A stretch of DNA of 64,000 nucleotides from Lachnospiraceae bacterium (GTDB lineage: Bacteria > Bacillota > Clostridia > Lachnospirales > Lachnospiraceae), in assembly GCA_014804755.1 (NCBI GenBank), contig JAAUZE010000018.1, positions 37,287 through 101,286 on the forward strand, in the 5' to 3' direction. Position numbers and translations under genes: made by a program. This document shows positions 25,261-34,264 of the stretch, piece after piece (positions within the stretch are counted from its first letter, which is position 1; every line of letters begins with the position of its first letter). The notes beneath the pieces were generated by a model. That model was not told the origin of the DNA, searched no databases, and worked only from the letters and a program-made list of their open reading frames with translations.

Positions 25261-28079
25261 ATATGCTCCTTTATGAGTGCAGCGGTACCTAAGATTTCTC
25301 TAAACGTTCTTGTGAAGTCCAACTCCAGATCTTCGCGGTACAGTTTTTGAATCTGATCATATTGCTGCTTTGCATCTGATTGTTTGCCGCTTTGATACAG
25401 ACACACAATGAGCTGGGATACGATGTCTTCATTATAAGGATCCACCTCAATGATTTTTTGGAGGAACGGAATCGCAGCTTCCGGCTGTTTCTGGCTGATT
25501 CTTTTGGCAGCGCCGGAGCGCAGTACCTTAAAATATTCATTTTCCAGTTTCTTTGCCATTCCATAGGACCAAAGATAACCGTTGTTTCCCATATAGCGGC
25601 CGGGATAAAGTCGTATGATTTGTTCGGGTTCTTCCGCACATGCTTTCGAATCCTTGAAATAAGCTGTCAGTTCTTCCAGGTCAGAATCCACCAGATGCAT
25701 CTTGAGGGAATATCCCTTTTTTTCATAAGCAATTAAATCTTCAAGTCCTTCCTGGGAAAAGACCTGACGGATACTGTAAATGGTGGTGTGAAATAAAGCG
25801 AGCGCATTCTTAGGCCCCGCATCCGGCCATAAGAGTTCAATCAGCGCATCTTTGGAAACGCCTTTTCCCTGGAGATGGAACAGATAGGCAAATAATTCCT
25901 GCGCCTTCTTTGTCCGCCATTTTACCACTTGTTCCTCTGAGCCGGGAAGAAATACATGGAAGCAATTCATACACCGGATGCGGATTTTTCCGGATTCCTT
26001 TTGCGCAGCTTCCGAGGGCTCTTTTTTAACGAAAAGGAGATGGCGGGTGTCGCTGACGTTTCTGCAAATGGAATCAATTTTATTTAAAATCTGCTGCTGC
26101 CTTGGCGAAAGACCCAAATTCCATATATGGTTTTTCAGCAGAAAGGCGTTTCCTGTCCGGAACTGCTCTACGGCTTTCCGGTAATCTCCCTTGTTCCAGG
26201 ATAAAACAGCAAGGATTTCCCATGCGGTCGCAGTCTGCAGCGTTTCATATTCGGATCCCTGTATGATCACCATGGCAGTCTGCTCCGCAATTTCCTGATT
26301 GCCGGATTCAAACGCCGTTTTCATCTGTTCCGCAAGGATGCAGTTTTGCAGAAGAAATCCATCCGGTAAATGCCCGACCGGGATATCATGGGGCGATGGT
26401 GTATGCTCCGGTTTCTGCTCCTTCAATAGATTGAAAATTTCCCAGGCTGCAGATAAAAATGTATTCGGTTGAAGCAAAAGTCCATGACTTTTATATTCTG
26501 AGAGCAGCGAGGCAGCGCTTTCCGGCTGATGAAGGCAGCATTCCAGTTTGACCTGCTCCGTATAGACTGCGTTTGTGATCTCATTCCGGAATGCTTCCTG
26601 ATCGGCCTTGGCCCGTGCTAAATATTGCTTGGCTGTCAGAAGGTCGCCTTCTTTTCGTTTTGTCGCTGCGACAAACAGGAGAACCTTTTTGTAATCCTGC
26701 AGACGGCCGGCTTCAAAAAACTCTTTTTCTGCCCGTGTGATCTGCAGATTTGCCTCTTGGGTCCGGTCAAGGGCCATCAAATATTTTCCATAGATAAATC
26801 TGCTTTTGGCAGTCAGATCACAATGTTCTGTGTCAAGGAACGTAAACCAGCGCTCCAAAGTGCCGAAAAGTCTGTCATCCAGCATGGTATCGCCCAAAAC
26901 CTCGATGACTGTCTGTACAATGTCTGTTGCTTTTCCACGGCAGGCATATTCCGCAGCCTGAATTTTATCGCTCGTTTGCAGAAGATAGAAGGAGGCGGTC
27001 CGAAGCGCTTCCTGCTGTTCTTCAAAAGAGGTCTGTGCCAGCAAAAAATGCTGAAAAATGGAGTGATATCGGTACAAATTGCTGATTTCACCGAGAGTCT
27101 GAACAAAAAGCTTCTCGTTTACAAGATAACGCAGCATACTTTCTGAATTGTGGATACCGGCCACTTTGTTGCAGATCAAAGGTGTCATGTAGTCCAGAAC
27201 GGCAGTTTTTTTCAGAAATGTCTGGATATCAAAGGGCAGCGTCTTGTATACCCGTGTCATAAAGTAGTCGGAGACCTCCAGATTGTCACAGATTTTCTTC
27301 AGATCCTCAAAGGTGACGCTGCTTTTCTGCAGATGCAGCTGGAGCATAATCTGCGTAACCCCAACGGGCCATCCTTCTGTGCAGTTATAAATCAGTGTGG
27401 CCCATTGTTCAGAAGACTCATCAATTCGTTCCAGCATCCCTGCGATTTCAGGCAGATTGAATTTCAAGTCGTCTGTTCCTATGCAGAAGGCCTGTCCGCT
27501 TTGGATATATTTTTCTAAAAAAACAGGAAGAGAGCGTTTTTCCACTATAAACAGACGGATTTTCTTATCCATGGTCTCAATCAGGATATCTAACAGGTTA
27601 AAAATGTCAGGATTGTTGATTTCTTGGAAATCGTCAAGGATCACATTCAGAAATTGAATCCGGCTGTCCAGCCATATGACTAATTGTTCGATCAATATGT
27701 CAATGTTTTCCAGAAGGGGACTGGAAATATTGAAATTGTCGCTGGAAATATCCAATGCATATTGAACCGATTTTGTAAAATTGAGGACAAAGGACATCAG
27801 ATCATTGTCGGTATCGTCAATGTTGTACCAGGCGCTTTTTCCGGGAAAATGAGATACATAATTGGCAAGAATCTGTGTTTTTCCATAACCGGCGCCGGCG
27901 TTGAGCAGGATGATGTTTTCCTGCAGAGAGGCAAGCAGCGTATCTGCCGTGCGTTCTGTATAGCCCTTGCCAACATTTGGTGTTTGGATTTTGTTGCTTT
28001 CGTTTCTCAAGTTTCTCATATTGTATATCTTTCTATATTGAAAATCTATAAAATATTTTACTAATTTAATATAACACAA
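25257..28079 (-). CDS. STAND/SARP-like transcriptional regulator of the CIS locus
   Basis: A 940-residue regulator. The TTG at 28079 is taken as start because AGGGGGG lies 5-6 bp upstream; the ATG at 28019 is the alternative. The N-terminus has a P-loop AGAGYGKT at residues 61-68 and an IILDDF-type Walker B near 150, as in MalT/STAND ATPases. The middle is a long alpha-helical, TPR-like repeat region. The C-terminal about 250 residues resemble the winged-helix domain plus bacterial transcriptional activation domain (BTAD) of SARP proteins, seen in KAQELFAYLFHLQGKGVSKD and in the helices near DPYNEDIVSQLIVCLY. Divergent from the sheath gene, it is well placed to activate both arms after sensing a signal. 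Confidence 0.8.
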   Translation of the reverse strand: MCYIKLVKYFIDFQYRKIYNMRNLRNESNKIQTPNVGKGYTERTADTLLASLQENIILLNAGAGYGKTQILANYVSHFPGKSAWYNIDDTDNDLMSFVLNFTKSVQYALDISSDNFNISSPLLENIDILIEQLVIWLDSRIQFLNVILDDFQEINNPDIFNLLDILIETMDKKIRLFIVEKRSLPVFLEKYIQSGQAFCIGTDDLKFNLPEIAGMLERIDESSEQWATLIYNCTEGWPVGVTQIMLQLHLQKSSVTFEDLKKICDNLEVSDYFMTRVYKTLPFDIQTFLKKTAVLDYMTPLICNKVAGIHNSESMLRYLVNEKLFVQTLGEISNLYRYHSIFQHFLLAQTSFEEQQEALRTASFYLLQTSDKIQAAEYACRGKATDIVQTVIEVLGDTMLDDRLFGTLERWFTFLDTEHCDLTAKSRFIYGKYLMALDRTQEANLQITRAEKEFFEAGRLQDYKKVLLFVAATKRKEGDLLTAKQYLARAKADQEAFRNEITNAVYTEQVKLECCLHQPESAASLLSEYKSHGLLLQPNTFLSAAWEIFNLLKEQKPEHTPSPHDIPVGHLPDGFLLQNCILAEQMKTAFESGNQEIAEQTAMVIIQGSEYETLQTATAWEILAVLSWNKGDYRKAVEQFRTGNAFLLKNHIWNLGLSPRQQQILNKIDSICRNVSDTRHLLFVKKEPSEAAQKESGKIRIRCMNCFHVFLPGSEEQVVKWRTKKAQELFAYLFHLQGKGVSKDALIELLWPDAGPKNALALFHTTIYSIRQVFSQEGLEDLIAYEKKGYSLKMHLVDSDLEELTAYFKDSKACAEEPEQIIRLYPGRYMGNNGYLWSYGMAKKLENEYFKVLRSGAAKRISQKQPEAAIPFLQKIIEVDPYNEDIVSQLIVCLYQSGKQSDAKQQYDQIQKLYREDLELDFTRTFREILGTAALIKEHI

Positions 28080-28108
28080 TTATCCCCCCTCTAAAGAGAA
28101 TAACGACA

Positions 28109-28139
28109 TGAATCGACCTAAAATTGCATTGAATCGACC
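28109..28139 (+). repeat. Two direct repeats 21 bp apart, candidate activator sites
   Basis: TGAATCGACC is repeated exactly with a 21-bp offset, two turns of the helix, each copy followed by an AAAAT-rich tail. SARP-type regulators are known to bind direct repeats placed on one face of the DNA near the -35 region. The protein encoded next to these repeats carries a SARP-like domain. Confidence 0.6.
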
Positions 28140-28152
28140 GTAAAATAAATTG

Positions 28153-28171
28153 CGCCTTTTATGTCGAAAAA
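28153..28171 (+). promoter_or_regulatory. Possible Spo0A-box-like site in the CIS control region
   Basis: ATGTCGAAAAAT at 28161-28172 matches the Spo0A box (TGTCGAA core with A/T tail). The 16 bases CGCCTTTTATGTCGAA recur at 58147-58162, past the end of the CIS operon. A 7-base core alone is expected several times by chance in a window of this size. Confidence 0.35.
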
Positions 28172-28290
28172 TAGCTAAAATTGTTTAGAGTTTTGTTCAG
28201 TAAAATGTTTTATGATCGAAAAACAAGATAAAGCTCCCTGAGAGCAAAATACAAAAACAGCATGTTGTGGAAAGAAACTTTTTCAAAGAG

Positions 28291-28339
28291 AAAGGAGGAG
28301 AGGGCATTGGCAGCAGAGAGCTGCTGATGTCGGAAAATT
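28291..28339 (+). promoter_or_regulatory. Sheath mRNA leader with strong SD, mini-frame and hairpin
   Basis: AAAGGAGGAG at 28291-28300 is followed by TTG at 28307 and a seven-codon frame ending at TGA 28325-28327. CAGCAG and CTGCTG (28311-28326) form a six-base-pair hairpin across it. The sheath ATG follows at 28340 with a poor site of its own. Confidence 0.4.
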
Positions 28340-30088
28340 ATGGCTGAATATTTATCACCAGGTGTATATGTAGAGGAATTTGATTCGGGCGGAAAGCCGA
28401 TGGAAGGCGTTAGTACGAGTACAGCCGGTTTTATTGGTCTTGCAGAGAGAGGACCGGTGGAAGGCGTGCCGCAGCTTGTTACTAATTTTGCGGATTTTAA
28501 GAGGAAATTCGGAGGGTATCTCTCTGAGAATGAGTATGGGGAGTATCGTTTTCTGGCCTATGCCGTGGAGCACTTTTTTGTAAACGGTGGTTCCAGGTGC
28601 TATATTTCCCGCGTGGCGCCAAGCAACGCAAAGGCGGCAAAGGCAGTGGCTCCGGCTTCGGATTCGGTGTTGCGGATACAGGCAAAGAATCCGGGCATAT
28701 GGGGCAACAACATGAACATTGTGGTAACGCCTGCAAGTAAGGCAAAGACACAAATTCTGGAAGAAATTCAGACAGCGGACGGGAAACAGTATGCAGTGAA
28801 AAGCTCTGCAGGCTTTCATGAGGGAGATGTGGTTGTATACAAGGATATGACAAATGTGATATATAACCGTGTCGTAAAGAGCCAGGACAATATTCTTGTC
28901 TTTGAGAAAGAATTTGAGGGGGATGTTGTCGATAAAAATCTGCTGCCGTCAAAGGTGATTTCTACCTGTGAGTTCAATCTGGAAGTCAAGTATGATGACA
29001 TTGTGGAATTCTATGAGAATCTTTCTTTTAATGTAGCAATACCGAATTATATTAACAAGAAGACTGCAAAATCCGATCTGATCGTTGCAGAGTATACCGG
29101 AAGCAAGAAAGGCGAGGCAGTTGCACCGTTTGATGAGATCGCCGGGGCAGATCCGGAGAAAGCATTCTGCGTCATTGCATTAAAGGGCGGAAGCAACGGC
29201 TCCGTAGCGAATATCAGTGCCGCTGATTTTATCGGAACGGACAAGGGTGCAGGAAAGCGTACAGGTATTCAGGCGTTTTTGGATAATGAAAATGTTTCCA
29301 TTATGGCGGTTCCGGGAGTGGTCGATCCCAATGTGCAGCTGATGTTAGTTGCTCATTGCGAGAGTCTTGCCAGCCGGTTTGCGGTGCTGGATATGCCGAG
29401 AGATGCGAAGAAGATGGATGACATTATTGCCCACAGGGATATCGTGGACAGCAACTATGCAGCGATGTATCACCCTTGGTTAGAGGTATTTGATCCGTTG
29501 GATAAGAGGAATATTGCCATTCCGCCATCAGGCTCTGTGATCGGAATTTATGCACGCAGTGACAATTCAAGAGGGGTACATAAAGCTCCGGCAAATGAGA
29601 CGGTACGCGGCTGTGTGGGATTGGACAGTCAGTTCAACAAGGGTGAGCAGGATATCCTGAATCCGAAGGGAGTAAATCTGATTCGTTCTTTCCCGGGACA
29701 GGGAATCCGCGTCTGGGGCGCACGTACGGCCAGCAGTGATCCAAGCTGGAAATATATTAACGTACGCCGTTTGTTCATCTTCATTGAAGAAAGCATCAAG
29801 GCAAACACAAACTGGGCAGTATTTGAGCCCAACGATGAAGTGTTGTGGGTGCGTGTAAAACGGACGATCGATGTGTTCCTTACAGGACTTTGGAGGTCAG
29901 GAGCTCTTGCAGGCTCTGCACCGTCAGAAGCGTTTTTTGTTGACTGCGGAAGAAACACCATGAGTCAGGATGATATTGACAATGGAAGACTTGTGTGTGT
30001 GATCGGTGTTGCACCGGTGAAACCTGCTGAATTTGTGATCTTTAGAATTTCGCAGAAGACCGGAGATTCCGCATTGACGGCAGAATAA
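28340..30088 (+). CDS. CIS contractile sheath protein
   Basis: A 582-residue phage-type tail sheath. The N-terminal YLSPGVYVEEFDSGGKPMEG and VSTSTAGFIGLAERGP are the classic sheath start, and the C-terminal third (FPGQGIRVWGARTASSDPSWKYINVRR, cited in part, and IEESIKANTNWAVFEPND) is the conserved core that grips the tube and drives contraction. A single sheath gene is present, whereas Afp and PVC have three. The ATG at 28340 has only a weak GGAAAA ahead of it. A strong AAAGGAGGAG lies 40 bp upstream, serving a seven-codon TTG frame that ends 12 bp before the sheath ATG, with a small hairpin (28311-28326) between. Initiation may therefore be coupled or regulated. Confidence 0.95.
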   Translation: MAEYLSPGVYVEEFDSGGKPMEGVSTSTAGFIGLAERGPVEGVPQLVTNFADFKRKFGGYLSENEYGEYRFLAYAVEHFFVNGGSRCYISRVAPSNAKAAKAVAPASDSVLRIQAKNPGIWGNNMNIVVTPASKAKTQILEEIQTADGKQYAVKSSAGFHEGDVVVYKDMTNVIYNRVVKSQDNILVFEKEFEGDVVDKNLLPSKVISTCEFNLEVKYDDIVEFYENLSFNVAIPNYINKKTAKSDLIVAEYTGSKKGEAVAPFDEIAGADPEKAFCVIALKGGSNGSVANISAADFIGTDKGAGKRTGIQAFLDNENVSIMAVPGVVDPNVQLMLVAHCESLASRFAVLDMPRDAKKMDDIIAHRDIVDSNYAAMYHPWLEVFDPLDKRNIAIPPSGSVIGIYARSDNSRGVHKAPANETVRGCVGLDSQFNKGEQDILNPKGVNLIRSFPGQGIRVWGARTASSDPSWKYINVRRLFIFIEESIKANTNWAVFEPNDEVLWVRVKRTIDVFLTGLWRSGALAGSAPSEAFFVDCGRNTMSQDDIDNGRLVCVIGVAPVKPAEFVIFRISQKTGDSALTAE

Positions 30089-30112
30089 AATAGAAAGGAG
30101 CGTTGAGAGAAG

Positions 30113-30538
30113 ATGGCTAGTACTCCATATGGAAAATTTAGATATAAGGTGGAAATTGATGGTTTAGAGGCCGGAGGTTTTTCAGAGGCATCCGGATTTG
30201 ATGCATCAATTGATGTAATCGAATACCGTGAAGGTGATATGGTTCAGACGCCGATCAAGCTTCCGGGATTAAAAAAGTACGGAAATATTACCTTAAAGCA
30301 GGGTGTGGCAGATTCCATGGTAATGTATGAATGGATGATTGCAGGTGTGGAAGGCGAGGTAGAGCGCAAGACCATTACCATCACGATATTAGACGAGACA
30401 GAAACAGCGACGGCATCATGGCAGGTAATTAATGCATGGCCGACAAAGTACACGGCACCCGACTTCAATGCAACTTCTTCCGAGGTTGCCATTGAAACGC
30501 TTGAGATTGCCCATGAAGGAATGACCAGAGTTTCATAA
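30113..30538 (+). CDS. CIS inner tube protein 1 (Afp1/gp19-like)
   Basis: A 141-residue protein of the conserved phage-tail-region family (T4 gp19-like, TIGR02241 type). Hallmarks are YKVEIDGLEAGGFSEASGFD, then GLKKYGNITLKQGV and the closing ATSSEVAIETLEIAHEGM. Hexameric rings of this protein stack to form the rigid tube inside the sheath, which is fired through the target envelope. It follows the sheath gene by 24 bp, the standard pairing. A second tube-type protein lies at 31181, probably the baseplate-proximal ring. Confidence 0.95.
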   Translation: MASTPYGKFRYKVEIDGLEAGGFSEASGFDASIDVIEYREGDMVQTPIKLPGLKKYGNITLKQGVADSMVMYEWMIAGVEGEVERKTITITILDETETATASWQVINAWPTKYTAPDFNATSSEVAIETLEIAHEGMTRVS

Positions 30539-30604
30539 AGTTAAAATCCAACTCCGGAAGCGAATGGTCTTCCGGAGTTGGTAAGAAACAGGAGGAAACA
30601 GCAG

Positions 30605-30973
30605 ATGTTTGACACAGAGTTTTCTTTTGTTCTGCCCAAAGGGTATATGGACAGGGAGGGAAATCTCCATAAAGAAGGAAAAATGCGTCTGGCTACAGCG
30701 GCAGATGAAATCATACCGCTGCGTGATCCGCGGGTGCAGCAGAATCCCGGATATCTTGTGATCATTCTGCTTTCACGCGTGATCACAAGCTTAGGAACGA
30801 TGCCGACGGTGGACACAAAAGTGATCGAGGGACTTTACACGACGGATCTGGCTTATCTTCAGGATCTGTACGAGAGGGTCAATCAGGCAGAGATTCCCGC
30901 CTATCGTACGGTTTGTCCCCACTGTGGAGAGGAGATAACAGTTCCCATAAATTTTATGGAAGCCGGGCTGTAA
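30605..30973 (+). CDS. Small CIS assembly protein with a CxxC pair
   Basis: A 122-residue cytoplasmic protein, started at 30605 by an AGGAGG at 30590-30595. Its LRDPRVQQNPGYLVIILLSRVI core resembles the tail assembly chaperone family found between tube genes in eCIS and contractile phages. A single CPHCGEE pair near the C-terminus suggests part of a metal site that may complete on oligomerisation. By position it may chaperone tube or tape-measure assembly. Assignment rests on position and general resemblance. Confidence 0.6.
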   Translation: MFDTEFSFVLPKGYMDREGNLHKEGKMRLATAADEIIPLRDPRVQQNPGYLVIILLSRVITSLGTMPTVDTKVIEGLYTTDLAYLQDLYERVNQAEIPAYRTVCPHCGEEITVPINFMEAGL

Positions 30974-30975
30974 AT

Positions 30976-31155
30976 GTGTATCCGGCGGACAAAATCTATG
31001 AAGAGGCGGCATTTATCGCCTATTATGTACATTGGAGCCGGGAAGATGTATTGAATCTCACGCATAGTGAACGGCTTCGATGGTGTAAAGAAATATCAGA
31101 AATCAATAAAAAGGTCAGTCATGAACCGCCGAAAAATGATATTTTCCGTATATGA
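30976..31155 (+). CDS. DUF6760-like small CIS protein (Afp6-position)
   Basis: About 59 residues from a GTG at 30976. The core, YPADKIYEEAAFIAYYVHWS followed by REDVLNLTHSERLRWCKEI, matches the small protein that sits between tube genes in eCIS loci (DUF6760), with its Glu-x-Ala-x-Ile-Ala-Tyr signature and the HSERLRW helix. The start nearly abuts the previous stop (30973), with GGAAG 12 bp upstream, so it is likely translated by coupling. An upstream ATG in the same frame at 30913 would overlap the previous gene by 61 bp and is less likely. Confidence 0.75.
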   Translation: MYPADKIYEEAAFIAYYVHWSREDVLNLTHSERLRWCKEISEINKKVSHEPPKNDIFRI

Positions 31156-31180
31156 ATATGGTATACAGGGGTGAGGAAGG

Positions 31181-31627
31181 ATGGCAGTACAGGATAATCT
31201 TGCGAAACGCACAAGGTTTCAGGTGATCCTAGATGGGATGCCGCTGGGATTTTCAAAAGTATCCAATATATCTACCGCAATGGAGTTTGAGACTGTGGTA
31301 GAAGGCGGAGTAAATGACAGGGTTCACTATCTCCAGAAGCCCAGACAGTCAATGGACAAGCTGACGCTGGAATATGGAATTGCCAGCGGGGAGCTTTTGC
31401 GTACCACTCTGACGGCGGGATATGAATTGAAAAACGGGATCATTATCATGGTAATGCCGGAAACGGGAATGATACCTACTGCGACTTATCAGGCGGACTG
31501 GGGAGTGGTGACAAAGTGGGAGATTGATACGCTGGACGCAACAAGCAGTGGTCTGCTGGTTAAGAAAGTGGAAATTTCCCACAACGGATTATCCGAGACC
31601 ATCAATAAAATTGGTCTTAGCCTGTAA
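31181..31627 (+). CDS. CIS tube protein 2 (Afp5-like, baseplate-proximal)
   Basis: A 148-residue second member of the gp19-like tube family: FQVILDGMPLGFSKVSNIS at the start, the central DRVHYLQKPRQSMDKLTLEYG, and ATSSGLLVKKVEISHNGLSE at the end. It differs clearly from tube protein 1 and is followed by the LysM baseplate gene after one unknown, as in Afp5-Afp7. It probably forms the ring that joins the spike and hub to the tube. GAGGAAGG gives a good ribosome site. Confidence 0.9.
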   Translation: MAVQDNLAKRTRFQVILDGMPLGFSKVSNISTAMEFETVVEGGVNDRVHYLQKPRQSMDKLTLEYGIASGELLRTTLTAGYELKNGIIIMVMPETGMIPTATYQADWGVVTKWEIDTLDATSSGLLVKKVEISHNGLSETINKIGLSL

Positions 31628-31647
31628 GAGATGATTGGAATAGCCGG

Positions 31648-34233
31648 ATGTTAACGTTACGAGAGCCTTTTATACAAAAAGTTCATCTACATATCAGACA
31701 GGATATGCTGCGGCGGTTGTGGGATAAGTATGTGCCCGCATCTTCGCCGGAATATGGGCAGATTGAGCTGGTTTATCTGAAAGATGCGCCGGGCGATATG
31801 GGAAAACAGCCGGAACAGATCCAGCTGCTGCTCCATTTGCTCTTAAAAATGAAAAAGCTGCAGATCAACCTCGTGCAGTATCCTGCGCTGATGAAAATCG
31901 GACAGAAGCAGCTGGAGAGCAGCCTGCAGCGGATGGAGCAATATTATGCCCTGCAGTTAAAGTGCTCGGATCTTGCGATGTATCGGACGGTGAGACAATA
32001 TTTTACCTTGCTGAAGCAGGCAGAGGAAGATGGCAGGCGTTATCAGGGATGGCAGAAAAATCATCAGGAGATTGAAAGGCAAAAGGACGAATACCGTCTG
32101 CTGTCTCATTTTTCTGAGAGACTGCGGAATGAGCTGACAGAATATTCTGTGAGCAGATTGCGGACGATGGAAAGGGAATTGGTCGATTCCTTATCGGACA
32201 CAGAGTACGGGATGCTGGCAGAAGAGTTGATCTGGCAGGAGAAACCGGAGCTGATCGCATATTTCAAAGAGCGTGAAATAACCCAGTGTAAAGAGATTGT
32301 GAAAAAGTTAAAAAAAGATGCTTATATGGGACAGATTCTGTCATCGCTTCAAAATCAATCCCCAAAAAAGAAACTTGTGGCAGCGGCAGATAAGCTGGGA
32401 CAAAAAGAGTTTAGTCCGTTTTATTGGCAGGTAGTGGATCTGGAGAATGTCAATCCACAGATGATCATATGGAAAAGAAGCAAAACAGAGATGCTTCATT
32501 CCATTGATGAGATGGGATCAGAGAGTCTGCAGAAAGTGTGGACACAGATGGAAACAGTGGGTTCCGTGAAAGAGAGCAAGCATATTTTTTCGGAAAAAAT
32601 GCTGCATTTACGGAACCGGTATCAGCGAAATGAAAGCAAAAATTTACAGAAGCAGATTGCTGTCATGTTGAAAGAGAATGCCTTGGAGGACATTGCAGAT
32701 ATTGTGGATATGGAGCAATTGATGCAAGATATCAGCGTGACAGAATATACAGAGAAGCCGAAAGGTGATACTGGAGAGCCGGAGTTTGGATTCAGAGAGA
32801 GGGAACAGCTGGTATTGTGGGATGGAGCTTATCAGGTGATTCGAAATCTGGAACGGGAACAGGAGATACGCAGGGAGAGAATTGAGCAGCAGCAGGCACA
32901 GGCTGTTGAGACATATCAGAACGCATATCGTCAGATAGTAAGAACAGAATCTGTTCCGGTTAGGCAGCAGGAGGATATTGCGCAGTCTTCAGAGCGAATA
33001 TTCCGTAAACAGGATCAGGAGCAATTGACAGAAGAAGACGATAAACAGGAATCTGACGGGGAACTGCTGCAGAATAACGACAAACAGCTGCTTAATGTGT
33101 CATACAGGAGCTTGTGGGAGTGGGGAGAAACCTTATTGTTTCATTCGGAGCATCAACAGGAATGGGAAGATGCGGACATTTTAGCTGCTCCCAAACCGGA
33201 AGAGCTATTTTTTGATGAAACAAATCAGGATGAGATACAGACACAATTGATACGCCGTCAGATTGAGATGGCAAAGGACAGGAATTGGCTTCAGCGTCTG
33301 ATCAGGCAGGTGAATCACCAGGCAGATATACAGCTGGTATATGCGGATGCCCAGCTTAGAATGCCGCAGGTTCAGGCTTTATTGCAATATATTCAGAAAT
33401 TGGATGAAAAACAGTATGGCGCGTTTGTAAAGGAATTCGTGCAGATCCTTAAGCTTCGGAAACGGTCAGATGAGGAACCGGAGGCGGCATCTGTTCATAC
33501 AGGAGAAGAAAATCATCCTTCCGTTGCAAGGGCAGCCATATTGGAACAAAGGGTGATATCCTATCCGACATTAGAGCGATATATCCAAAATTATGAAGAG
33601 CAGCATCAGTCAGAACTTCGTAAGGATATCAGGAGAATAGAAAAGAAAATTTTTCCGCAGGCTTATGCGGTAGAAAATCGGCAATATGCTGCAAGCAGCC
33701 ATGTTGCAGGAAGCGATGCTCAGGTAACAGCAGAGGCAGCAGCATATGATTTTATGTCATATGAAGCAGACATCCATGAATACGGCATGGTGCCATATGA
33801 AACATATGGGGCAGACATCCGTGAATACGGCATGGCACAATATGAAACATATGGGGCAGACATCCGTGAATACGGCATGACATCCTATGAAACATATGAA
33901 GATATTGAAAAGGAATATGTGCAGCTGGCATCCCCTAAGAAGCATTATCAGGGAAACGGATATCAGCCGCAGGAATTGGAATATTCTGTACAGAAAGCTT
34001 CCGCCTCAGAGGAAGATCAGCAAAGGAAAGAACTGCGGATGCAGCAGGAAAATGCCCGGATGAAATCGGAGCAGGAGCAGTTGGTTAAAAAGCTGAAAGA
34101 AGTGGAGGACCAACTGAAAAAAGTGGAAGACAGTACAAAAGCAAAAGAGGATGTAAGGAGTTTTTCGGAACAGGTAAAGCAACAGTTATATGAAGAATTG
34201 CATGTAGAGAAGTTGCGCCGGGGACTGATATAA
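31648..34233 (+). CDS. Unknown 861-aa coiled-coil CIS protein
   Basis: A large, soluble, Glu/Gln-rich, mostly helical protein with no family I recognise. The N-terminal about 60 residues (LTLREPFIQKVHLHIRQDML) look like a small globular docking domain. Residues 100-470 are helical and partly coiled coil. Near residues 700-755 there are three 15-residue repeats YGADIREYGMxxYET, and the C-terminus is a clear coiled coil (about 785-840). It sits between the second tube protein and the LysM baseplate gene, where Afp-type loci have nothing comparable. A scaffold, a tape-measure-like ruler or a cargo adaptor are all possible. Confidence 0.7.
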   Translation: MLTLREPFIQKVHLHIRQDMLRRLWDKYVPASSPEYGQIELVYLKDAPGDMGKQPEQIQLLLHLLLKMKKLQINLVQYPALMKIGQKQLESSLQRMEQYYALQLKCSDLAMYRTVRQYFTLLKQAEEDGRRYQGWQKNHQEIERQKDEYRLLSHFSERLRNELTEYSVSRLRTMERELVDSLSDTEYGMLAEELIWQEKPELIAYFKEREITQCKEIVKKLKKDAYMGQILSSLQNQSPKKKLVAAADKLGQKEFSPFYWQVVDLENVNPQMIIWKRSKTEMLHSIDEMGSESLQKVWTQMETVGSVKESKHIFSEKMLHLRNRYQRNESKNLQKQIAVMLKENALEDIADIVDMEQLMQDISVTEYTEKPKGDTGEPEFGFREREQLVLWDGAYQVIRNLEREQEIRRERIEQQQAQAVETYQNAYRQIVRTESVPVRQQEDIAQSSERIFRKQDQEQLTEEDDKQESDGELLQNNDKQLLNVSYRSLWEWGETLLFHSEHQQEWEDADILAAPKPEELFFDETNQDEIQTQLIRRQIEMAKDRNWLQRLIRQVNHQADIQLVYADAQLRMPQVQALLQYIQKLDEKQYGAFVKEFVQILKLRKRSDEEPEAASVHTGEENHPSVARAAILEQRVISYPTLERYIQNYEEQHQSELRKDIRRIEKKIFPQAYAVENRQYAASSHVAGSDAQVTAEAAAYDFMSYEADIHEYGMVPYETYGADIREYGMAQYETYGADIREYGMTSYETYEDIEKEYVQLASPKKHYQGNGYQPQELEYSVQKASASEEDQQRKELRMQQENARMKSEQEQLVKKLKEVEDQLKKVEDSTKAKEDVRSFSEQVKQQLYEELHVEKLRRGLI
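33766..33900 (+). repeat. Three tandem 45-bp repeats in the 861-aa CIS gene
   Basis: GCAGACATCCGTGAATACGG-type units start at 33766, 33811 and 33856, 45 bp apart, nearly identical at DNA level. They encode 15-residue YGADIREYGM... units, suggesting recent duplication and variable length. Confidence 0.9.
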
Positions 34234-34264
34234 TGAAATACCGTAATGGGAAGGGAGCGTTTTT

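Larger units (their letters stand above)
28080..28339. promoter_or_regulatory. Divergent control region of the CIS locus
   Basis: This 260-bp AT-rich stretch separates the regulator (minus) from the sheath operon (plus). It holds TGAATCGACC twice, at 28109-28118 and 28130-28139, 21 bp apart, then CGCCTTTTATGTCGAA at 28153-28168. No pair of good sigma-A boxes was found for the sheath operon, consistent with dependence on an activator. Confidence 0.6.
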
